DNA of 37,978 nucleotides, from the NCBI GenBank assembly GCA_008000375.1, contig SMOI01000078.1, forward strand, positions 86,821 to 124,798. The letters run 5' to 3'. The notes beneath the pieces were generated by a model. The model was not told where the DNA came from, did no database searches, and was given only the letters and a program-made list of their open reading frames with translations. The DNA is from Poteriospumella lacustris. Taxonomy: Eukaryota; Sar; Chrysophyceae; Chromulinales; Dinobryaceae. The translations under genes and the position numbers were made by a program. This document shows, one piece after another, positions 31,346-37,978 of the stretch (position 1 is the first letter of the stretch; each line of letters starts with the position of its first letter).

Positions 31346-31761
31346 TGGGTTTCCTCGTTTCCTGAGTTGGGTGGTGCCCTGAGAGGACAAAAGATATCTG
31401 GGTATTGAATCGAGGAATCACGATACTACATACCTTCCAACTCCTCTTTTCTCTTTACTCTTCCAAGTTTCAAAAATATCGGCAATCAATACAGTACCTT
31501 TGGCTTACACAGAAGTACTACATAAGCATTTTTACAGTATAAAGATTGACTGCAGATCACCTACTGGAGATGTACTTCAGCGGAAGGGAGAAAGGACGGC
31601 TATTTAGGCGTCTGGGCACGAGGGGGTCGATTGAAATGCATGCAAGTATGGCGTTGAGGTATGTACGTTGCTGGGAGACGAGAGAGGCCACAGTCGCAGG
31701 GCAGGGGGTGACAAGAGAACGGCCGATGCCCACAACAGATATCCTACGATACAGACCAAGC

Positions 31762-33093
31762 ATGTCCTGTCCACGAATGACCGATGGAACGATTCATGGT
31801 GCGGTGGCGTTGTGGTGTTCGAATCGACGACAAGCTCTGTTGCTCTACGGACCGATTGGAGAATGGGATACCAGTGCAGTGACGAACATGGCGCGGCTAT
31901 TCGCTGCCGATTACTTTTTCAACGATGACATAGGTGGCTGGGATGTTTCGCACGTGACGAACATGGAGCAGATGTTTTTTTGTGCATCGTCGTTCAATCA
32001 GCGGTTGGACAGTTGGAATGTGGCGAAGGTCAGAAACATGTCCCATATGTTTGGCAGTTCACTTTCGGTTGATATACCGCTTCCCCTCTGGTACCCTGTT
32101 GCTTGCAATGGTCTCTTGCTCGAACCTTCATGCTCATCGTCGACGGCGAGCACCACATCGTTGCCAGGCGAGCCTCAGAACCACGGCAGTGGTGAACATG
32201 CAACATCGCTAGCAACTCTGTTGGCATACCTTCAAGATATACTTCCCTTAGATGTGCGTCGTGAAGTGCGATGTACGTTGTGGCAGTCACTGACAGATGA
32301 GACCATTCGCGACGCTGTTCGACTGTGGTTTGAGAACCCTACGCTGGCGGTCGAGCGGTACGGTCCGATCGAGCTGTGGTATGTGCGACGGGTGACGAAT
32401 ATGGACCAGCTGTTCGATTCCCGTGAATCGTTCAACGCAGACATATCGCGATGGGACGTGAGCAACGTGCGATCGATGGTCGAGATGTTCGCGCGAGCGT
32501 CATCGTTCAACGTGGCGATCGGTGGCTGGGACGTTGGCCGAGTGACGACGACGCGGGAGATGTTCGATGGCTGCAGGGCTTTTAATCAGCCTCTGAGCCA
32601 GTGGAAGGTGTCTCGTGTGGCGTGTATGCGACGGATGTTAGCGGGCTGTATCCACTTCAACCAGCCGTTGGACGGCTGGGATGTGGGACGGGTAGAAGAC
32701 ATGAGTGAGATGTTCTGGTATTGTGCAGCTTTCAACCAGCCGGTGGGCGCATGGAACGTGTCGTCGGTGGTGGACATGCGAGGTATGTTTTGCTGGGCGA
32801 TAACGTTCAATCAGGACGTGTCGAGGTGGGACGTGAGCAAGGTGCGCAATATGAGCAAGACATTTCGGAAGACGAAGCGGTTCAATGGGTCGTTGGCGGG
32901 TTGGGACGTGTCGTCGGTGCGTGTGATGGACGGCATGTTCGCCGAGGCGACGTCGTTCAACGGTTCGTTGGAGGGATGGGATGTATCGCAAGTGGTGAGT
33001 TGTGAGGGGATGCTGCGAGGGTCGGGGTTCGGACAGCCGTTGCCGTTAGGGGATGCAGAGGTCTGGGGGCAAGTGTACGACGACCGCTTGTAG
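31762..33093 (+). CDS. BspA-like/DUF285 repeat protein, copy 2 (443 aa)
   Basis: ATG 31762 (MSCPRMTDG) is chosen because it aligns with the start of copy 3 (MQCPRLTDG); an in-frame ATG at 31570 would add 64 residues of no recognised kind. The cap MTDGTIHGAVALWC...YGPIGEWDTSAVTNM opens block 1, which has only about three units before decaying (VDIPLPLWYPVACNG). A Ser-rich linker and a helix (LDVRREVRCTLWQ) lead to the second cap LTDETIRDAVRLWF...YGPIELWYVRRVTNM. Block 2 has about eight units and ends GMLRGSGFGQPLPLGDAEVWG. Block 2 is closely similar to that of copy 3. No signal peptide follows the chosen start. Probable intracellular protein-binding scaffold or receptor; the role is not shown by sequence. 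Confidence 0.83.
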   Translation: MSCPRMTDGTIHGAVALWCSNRRQALLLYGPIGEWDTSAVTNMARLFAADYFFNDDIGGWDVSHVTNMEQMFFCASSFNQRLDSWNVAKVRNMSHMFGSSLSVDIPLPLWYPVACNGLLLEPSCSSSTASTTSLPGEPQNHGSGEHATSLATLLAYLQDILPLDVRREVRCTLWQSLTDETIRDAVRLWFENPTLAVERYGPIELWYVRRVTNMDQLFDSRESFNADISRWDVSNVRSMVEMFARASSFNVAIGGWDVGRVTTTREMFDGCRAFNQPLSQWKVSRVACMRRMLAGCIHFNQPLDGWDVGRVEDMSEMFWYCAAFNQPVGAWNVSSVVDMRGMFCWAITFNQDVSRWDVSKVRNMSKTFRKTKRFNGSLAGWDVSSVRVMDGMFAEATSFNGSLEGWDVSQVVSCEGMLRGSGFGQPLPLGDAEVWGQVYDDRL

Positions 33094-33167
33094 GCAGTGG
33101 GCAGTAGGCAGTAGGTAGTAGGCAGGTGGAAGGTGGCAGGTGGGTTTCGTCGTCGGAGAGCAATGCA

Positions 33168-33352
33168 CGATTAAGAGTACCAAGTTCATTGCGCAGGAGA
33201 CGGTAGAAGTCGTAGCAAGTATACACAGAGAATGGACCCATTTGAAAGGCTCTTTGTGTGTATATCCAAAGAGGTAGCCCTGGGTCTTTCGACGGCTAAC
33301 CGTCGGTCTCCATGGCACGCTGCCAGTCTCGACATTTGTAACTGTCTGTGCA
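33168..33352 (+). repeat. 3'-flank repeat, copy 1 (after DUF285 copy 2)
   Basis: It matches 37652-37809 after copy 3: GCAGGAGACGGTAG.AGT.GTAGCAAGTAT, CAGAGAATGG.CCCATT.GAAAGGCTC and TTGTAACTGTCTGT are shared. Copies 2 and 3 of the DUF285 genes were therefore duplicated with their 3' flanks, which may hold the polyadenylation region. Confidence 0.75.
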
Positions 33353-33699
33353 GACAGATTTTGTGTCAAAAGGCCTGTCCGTAATGCCCACCTAGAGGAT
33401 ACCGTTCCATGAACCGACAGTCAGCAGCCACTTCATGGAACGGTGGGGAACCAACGATCGTCCTCATCGGCGATAGCAATGGCTTCTACGTTCCAGCGGG
33501 CGATGGAGACCGCGACCGTGCAGCAAAGCTCACGCGTGTCTCTGTCGGCGACGAATCCCCAGGCACGAGGCACAGTCCGCCTCCCCGATCGGCAGCGTTC
33601 CTGTGACAGATGCCACCAGGGCCCGACCGTGATCGTTGCTGACGCGTGGAAGGTCACCTGTCGATGGCGGCCGTAGTGCATCCTTTGTTGGTGTGTATG
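33353..33699. other. Intergenic with a 13-bp perfect inverted repeat
   Basis: ACCGTTCCATGAA (33401-33413) and its reverse complement (33432-33444) could form a hairpin with an 18-nt loop. No poly-T tract follows and no gene is next to it. Short ORFs on both strands (for example 33433-33681 minus) have no family resemblance. Confidence 0.55.
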
Positions 33700-34045
33700 C
33701 CTCCTGTCCGTGTATGACCAGCCAGTAGGACTTCACCAAACGCTAGCGTTAGCTGCGAGACGAATGACCGACGAGTTCCGCTACTATGTATTCATTAACG
33801 ATCCACAGCTGTTACTACCATAGCCATCTCCACTCCATGGAAGCAGCTAACGTCGGCCGTGGAAAATGAGCTCCGTCAACATTGACGTATGGCGGCGAGT
33901 GAGAGACGAACGACACCTTTCCGAAACACCACATACCTCCCAGCTGACGTACCATCTCTGCCCATGACCGCACTGCTTGTCGAGTGGTATTGCAGCATAC
34001 CCACTCGTACCTGTGTGGTTGGTTGGTTGGTGGCTGGTTGGCTGG
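33700..34045 (+). repeat. 5'-flank repeat, copy B, without its DUF285 gene
   Basis: Longest copy of the flank family. From about 33760 it tracks the flank of DUF285 copy 3 (35645-35945): CCATCTCCACTC, TGGAAGC..CTAACGT.GGCCGTG, TCAACATTGACGTA, then a shared ATGACCGCACTGCTTGTCGA leader and CCCACTCGTACCTGTGTGG. Instead of running on to a DUF285 gene it ends at about 34045 and joins AT-rich sequence. The leader ATG at 33964 opens a short hydrophobic frame to 34119. This is a gene front without its gene. Confidence 0.75.
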
Positions 34046-34144
34046 CAGTGCTGGTGGTGAAGGGATTCATTTTTTCATGGCTGTCAACATTTCCCATTTC
34101 AGTGACCTTTTTAACATAATATTTTCCAACATCAACTCAACATC

Positions 34145-34642
34145 ATGAATGTCGAAGCTGACATTGAAATTGTTTTGTCTGTGATTGAAATAACAAGGGA
34201 AAAGTACGAGGAACGCATAGTTCGCTGTACCAAGCTCGTAACTGATCAGAAAACATCTGATCATAAAATCGACCACTTGATTCATGGCTCACTATACTGC
34301 AAGGAAAACCCAGCTGCCCGATATGTCATCTTTGGAGCCGATAAATGTGGGGTATCAGATGTTCGCAAATTTTTTGACATTTTAGATATTGATTTCCAAG
34401 ATCTGGAGGATGCGATCGCGAAATATCCACTGGGAAGGGATTCACCAGACTTCCACTTTCGAGGTTATTTACTATGCTCCAGAAGCAAAGATCTCTGCAT
34501 TAATGTGAGTTCAAAATATTCAAATGCTGGTTCCTTTCATTTTATGAATGTGACGGCTGAAGAGCCTGCTGGGTTGAGAGCTTTCAAAGCCTTTAAGGAC
34601 TTGGGAGATTATTCAGGCATTTGTTGGGGAGGGTACTGGTGA
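34145..34642 (+). CDS. Hypothetical protein (165 aa), unrecognised
   Basis: An uninterrupted ORF from ATG (AACATCATG context) to TGA. The start MNVEADIEIVLSVIEITREKYEERI looks helical and charged; the middle has ARYVIFGADKCGVSDVRKFFDIL and a pattern of acidic helices; the end is YSGICWGGYW. Five cysteines; no signal peptide or membrane helix. It sits in clearly AT-richer DNA than the neighbouring genes and has normal-looking amino-acid use, so it is probably real or recently so. No family is recognised. An intron within the ORF cannot be excluded. Confidence 0.5.
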   Translation: MNVEADIEIVLSVIEITREKYEERIVRCTKLVTDQKTSDHKIDHLIHGSLYCKENPAARYVIFGADKCGVSDVRKFFDILDIDFQDLEDAIAKYPLGRDSPDFHFRGYLLCSRSKDLCINVSSKYSNAGSFHFMNVTAEEPAGLRAFKAFKDLGDYSGICWGGYW

Positions 34643-34910
34643 GCATGGCCACTTATAAATTCACTGCCATTCAAAGATAATGTAAAACTGATTTATGGAG
34701 TAATAAAACTACTGTAGTTCTTACCGTACCGGTACTCTACCGGTACCGTACTGTACTTTTAAACATTATTCACGTTATTTTTTCCACTTTTCTGTGAAGT
34801 GAGTGGTTGCTTGAAATCGAGAGTTTAGGAACTACTTCTTCTTGTTTTTATTGGCTTTTGATGTTGTAGATGTGCCCCGGGTTAATTTTCATGCATTGAT
34901 TGGAACATAG
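34643..34910. other. AT-rich spacer with TACCGGTA palindromes
   Basis: Several overlapping palindromic words (GTACCGGTAC, TACCGGTACCG) cluster at about 34720-34757. Related words (TACCGGTACTATC) recur at 35165-35180. No gene seen; possible remnant of a small element or a low-complexity tract. Confidence 0.45.
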
Positions 34911-35156
34911 ATGTTAACAAACTCTTCCTACGACAAAATTGGTCACAAGCGACTAATGTTTGACTTTTCGGTTTACATATCTGCTCGATTGTGCTGTGAT
35001 TGGTTGAGCATTCATGATATATGTTTGCTGGATACTGCAAGCTGTCATACTTCATATCGACTATCGTTGCTACGAATTCTCAGTTACGATGGAACGGTAC
35101 TCAAGGAGTCGAATTCTATAAATAAAATCACTCCGTCTTATGTGCTTAATACATAA
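34911..35156 (+). CDS. Small ORF resembling an F-box-like N-terminal motif of protist LRR proteins (81 aa)
   Basis: From ATG 34911 to TAA 35156. The stretch RLCCDWLSIHDICLLDTASC followed by YRLSLLRIL resembles a recurrent helical N-terminal motif (WLSL.D...LD.A.CN...R..FL) that I associate with LRR repeat proteins in several protists. No LRR repeats follow before the stop, so it may be a first exon, a fragment or a solo motif. The resemblance is from memory of the pattern and weakly based. Confidence 0.35.
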   Translation: MLTNSSYDKIGHKRLMFDFSVYISARLCCDWLSIHDICLLDTASCHTSYRLSLLRILSYDGTVLKESNSINKITPSYVLNT

Positions 35157-35644
35157 ACATACCGTAATACCGGTACTATCTGGTATCGTTGTGGTTTACC
35201 ATTTCGTTTAATTTCCTTACACCCAGTATCGAACTATACTACGATACCGTCCGTTCAAAAGAAGCCAGGGAGAGTTTACGGCAACATACTGTACCCCGAA
35301 CTTCAAAAGGATGCCAACAGTCGCGCTTCTGGAACTTATAGGAAGTTGAAGAACCTATTATGAAGATAAAAAATAGGAAGATAAGATAATAACATGGCAC
35401 ATGTATAACATTTGATACGAAGCAAAATCCATAACCGAGAGAAAAGAACAAATCCAAAAATGCGCGAAGCATCGTTGTTTTTAATGACCATGTTCTTTAT
35501 ACATATTTGCACATTGAAACGCTGCTTTGCTTATGTAGAGGGGGGTACCCATAAGAGCACTAGTCCCTTTATAACTTTCTTCAACTTCTTTGTGTGGCGA
35601 TGAAAACATTGTTTTTGCGCTTTGTACAGTTTTACCAGTACTTC
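35157..35644. other. AT-rich intergenic region, no gene seen
   Basis: Continues the AT-rich island. Short ORFs on both strands look random. The island ends where the copy C flank repeat starts near 35645. Confidence 0.5.
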
Positions 35645-35945
35645 CAGGCGAGAAAGGAGGGCCGACGAGATCCGCTACTATGGTATTCCTCGACTATGCA
35701 CAGCTGTTTCTACCATAACCATCTCCACTCTATGGAAGCTAACGTGGGCCGTGAAAAATGAGCTCCTTCAACATTGACGTACGGTGTTCTGGTGTGTGAG
35801 GAACGTTCAGTGACGAACGACACATTTCCGAAACGCCACATTTCTCCCAGTCAACGTACCATCCCTTCCCATGACCGCACTGCTTGTCGATTGGTATTGC
35901 AGCATACCCACTCGTACCTGTGTGGTTGGTTGGCTGGAGAGGGAC
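35645..35945 (+). repeat. 5'-flank repeat, copy C (before DUF285 copy 3)
   Basis: Matches copy B along its whole length and copy A over about 35648-35735. It ends in the ATGACCGCACTGCTTGTCGA leader at 35871, whose frame stays open into the DUF285 gene. It may hold the promoter of that gene, or code a leader of 75 residues that I consider less likely than the start at 36096. Confidence 0.75.
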
Positions 35946-36095
35946 GTGGCGTCGCTCCTCGTCTGGCCACGAGACCATCGACGGAACCCAGCTACTGTAG
36001 CTCACCTTCGCCATTTGCGATTGCGATCAACACTTGTCGAGCGAACGTCTCCACCAATGAGTACTAATACCCACACTAGTCGTCATCCAACGATC

Positions 36096-37571
36096 ATGCA
36101 GTGTCCGAGATTGACCGATGGAACGATTCATGGTGCGGTGGCGTTGTGGTGTTCGAATCGACGACAAGCTTTGTTGCTCTACGGACCGATCGGAGAATGG
36201 GATACCAGTGCAGTGACGAACATGGCGCGGCTATTTGCTTTGCAAAGTGCGTTCAACGACGCCATAGGCAGCTGGGATGTTTCGCAGTTGACGAACATGG
36301 AGCAGATGTTTTCGTATGCAGAGTCGTTCAATCAGCGGCTCGACAGCTGGAATGTGTCGCAAGTCCGCAATATGGCGGCTATGTTCAACAATGCACGGTC
36401 ATTCAATCGGCCACTCGACAGTTGGAATGTGTCGAACGTGACCAGCCTGACGGAAATGTTTCGCAAAGCGTCGTCGTTCAATCAGTCGCTGAACAGTTGG
36501 GCTGTTTCGCGAATGACGAACATGAAGCACACGTTTGAAGAGTCATCGGCGGGCCGTCTGTCGCTTCCCATATGGTACCGCACTACGTCATTCGGCCTCG
36601 CGCGTGAAGACACAGGTGCATCGTCGACGGCGAGCACTACATCGTCGCCAGGCGAGCCTTCAAGCCATGGCATTGGCGACCGCACATCATTGCGCACTCT
36701 GTTAACGACTGTGCAGGACATGTGTCCACTGGACGTTCATCGCGCGGTTCGACGCATGTTGTGGCAGCCGCTGACCGATGAGACCATACGCAATGCCGTA
36801 ATTGTGTGGCTTGTCGATCCTACCCTGGCGGTCGAGCGGTACGGTCCGATCGAGCTGTGGGATGTACGACGGGTGACAAACATGGATGATCTGTTTGTTT
36901 CCCGGGACTCGTTCAACGCTGACATATCGCGATGGGACGTTAGCAACGTGCGATCGATGGTCCGAATGTTTTGGTGTGCAAGGTCGTTCAACGTGGTGAT
37001 CGGCGGCTGGGACGTGAGCCGAGTGACAACGATGCGAGAGATGTTCCGTGGCTGCAGGGCTTTTAACCAGCCTCTGAGCCAGTGGAATGTGTCTCGCGTG
37101 ACGTGTATGCGACGGATGTTCGCAGGCTGTACTCGGTTCAACCAGTCGTTGGACAGCTGGGATGTGAGACGCGTAGAGGACATGAGCGAGATGTTCTGGT
37201 ATTGTGCAGCCTTCAACCAGCCGGTGGGCGCATGGAACGTGTCGTCGGTGGTGGATATGCGAGGTATGTTCAATCGGGCGACAGTGTTCGATCAGGACGT
37301 GTCGAGGTGGGACGTGAGCAAGGTGCGCAATATGAGCGAGATGTTTTGGCAGGCGAAGCGCTTCAACGTGTCGTTGGCGGGTTGGGACGTGTCGTCGGTG
37401 CGTGTGATGGACGGCATGTTCGCCGAGGCGACATCGTTCAACGGTTCGTTGGAGGGATGGGATGTATCGCATGTGGCGAGTTGTGAGGGTATGGTGCGAG
37501 GGTCGGGGTTCGGACAGCCGTTGCCGATAGGGGATGCAGAGATCTGGGGGCAAGTGCACGACCGCTGGTAG
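36096..37571 (+). CDS. BspA-like/DUF285 repeat protein, copy 3 (491 aa)
   Basis: Start MQCPRLTDG aligns with copy 2; an in-frame ATG at 35871 lies in the repeated flank. Cap 1 is LTDGTIHGAVALWC...YGPIGEWDTSAVTNM; the first 120 nt are nearly identical to copy 2. Block 1 has about five units (FNDAIGSWDVSQLTNMEQMF, FNQRLDSWNVSQVRNM, FNRPLDSWNVSNVTSL and so on), then decays (LSLPIWYRTTSFG). The Ser-rich linker and LDVHRAVRRMLWQ helix precede cap 2 (LTDETIRNAVIVWL...YGPIELWDVRRVTNM). Block 2 has about eight units and ends GMVRGSGFGQPLPIGDAEIWG, very close to copy 2. Probably intracellular; no signal peptide after the chosen start. Confidence 0.85.
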   Translation: MQCPRLTDGTIHGAVALWCSNRRQALLLYGPIGEWDTSAVTNMARLFALQSAFNDAIGSWDVSQLTNMEQMFSYAESFNQRLDSWNVSQVRNMAAMFNNARSFNRPLDSWNVSNVTSLTEMFRKASSFNQSLNSWAVSRMTNMKHTFEESSAGRLSLPIWYRTTSFGLAREDTGASSTASTTSSPGEPSSHGIGDRTSLRTLLTTVQDMCPLDVHRAVRRMLWQPLTDETIRNAVIVWLVDPTLAVERYGPIELWDVRRVTNMDDLFVSRDSFNADISRWDVSNVRSMVRMFWCARSFNVVIGGWDVSRVTTMREMFRGCRAFNQPLSQWNVSRVTCMRRMFAGCTRFNQSLDSWDVRRVEDMSEMFWYCAAFNQPVGAWNVSSVVDMRGMFNRATVFDQDVSRWDVSKVRNMSEMFWQAKRFNVSLAGWDVSSVRVMDGMFAEATSFNGSLEGWDVSHVASCEGMVRGSGFGQPLPIGDAEIWGQVHDRW

Positions 37572-37651
37572 GCAGGTGGCGGGTGGCCGGTTGCTACCGT
37601 CGTTGGGCACAGGGGAAGCGGAGAAAAGTGCAAGGCGGAGCGTTCCGAGGG

Positions 37652-37809
37652 CCTTGTGCAGGAGACGGTAGTAGTTGTAGCAAGTATATACAGAGAATGG
37701 GCCCATTCGAAAGGCTCTTTTTACGTACATGTACCGAATCCGGTGGAGCTGGTTTGGCCGGCGGCTCACCACGGTACGGTCAACGCCTCGATGTTGTAAC
37801 TGTCTGTAT
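37652..37809 (+). repeat. 3'-flank repeat, copy 2 (after DUF285 copy 3)
   Basis: Partner of 33168-33352, with the same word order and spacing through TTGTAACTGTCTGT. After it, 37810-37903 shows nothing recognisable. Confidence 0.72.
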
Positions 37810-37902
37810 GCATGGTTGATTAAATGGATTCTCCATATCGAAATGCCTTTCCTTGAACTCCATTAAGTTAGCCGATGGGGGTTCTGTTCTGAAGGTTACC
37901 GG

Positions 37903-37903
<1 letters not shown>

Positions 37904-37978
<75 letters not shown>
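37904..37978 (+). repeat. (CGA)n microsatellite running off the window
   Basis: About 25 perfect CGA units end the window. Its full length is unknown. Perfect tracts of this kind often mark contig ends or assembly breaks, and the same triplet codes Asp runs elsewhere in the window. Confidence 0.95.

Noticed and set aside
33401-33444. The hairpin as an RNA-gene or terminator.
   Set aside because: Eukaryotic context, no T-run or adjacent gene end, and nothing beyond the 13-bp arms supports a structured RNA.
37904-37978. The terminal (CGA)n as a telomere or centromere repeat.
   Set aside because: Triplet CGA is not a known telomere motif and the same triplets occur as simple repeats elsewhere in the window; it is simply a microsatellite cut by the window edge.

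Overview
The window is eukaryotic nuclear DNA. Genes are split by short GT-AG introns (about 66-130 nt, often with a GTACGT or GTAAGT donor and a TGTAG or CAG acceptor), and the families present are typically eukaryotic: anoctamin, FYVE/PIKfyve, an OTU deubiquitinase and an Rtt106-type histone chaperone. BspA-like (DUF285) repeat proteins, a Crinkler-type kinase and the intron style suggest a protist, perhaps a stramenopile. The lineage cannot be fixed from this window, and no RNA gene, CRISPR array or intact transposon was seen.

Layout. 1-2784: 3' part of an anoctamin gene (+). 2915-3640: a partial copy of the locus at 8.56-9.26 kb, carrying a broken TMEM144-like half gene and abutting an imperfect palindrome (3641-3728). 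3965-5592: a Crinkler-type REase-like/kinase gene with a reading-frame break that a 49-nt intron would repair. 6564-8507: first DUF285 protein. 8740-10431 (-): intact TMEM144-like transporter. 11029-13916: Tudor-OTU-UIM deubiquitinase. 14327-21396 (-): a 2123-residue, 8-exon protein with one C2-like domain that I could not identify. 21915-28675: PIKfyve/Fab1 lipid kinase. 28985-31154: Rtt106/Pob3-type histone chaperone. 31155-37978: an accessory block with two more DUF285 paralogs, shared 5' and 3' flanking repeats, and an AT-rich island with two small orphan ORFs. The window ends in a (CGA)n tract.

The core (about 10.4-31.2 kb) holds conserved genes: two divergent pairs (TMEM144/OTU and C2/PIKfyve), one convergent pair (OTU/C2), and many in-frame trinucleotide or hexanucleotide repeats coding for Ser, Gly, Asn, Ala and Asp. 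The two ends are duplicated and rearranged. The most notable signal is the DUF285 set: each protein has two repeat blocks, each opened by the same cap motif. The second block is nearly constant, while the first differs in repeat number (about 10, 3 and 5 units). The recently copied flanks point to unequal exchange as the source.
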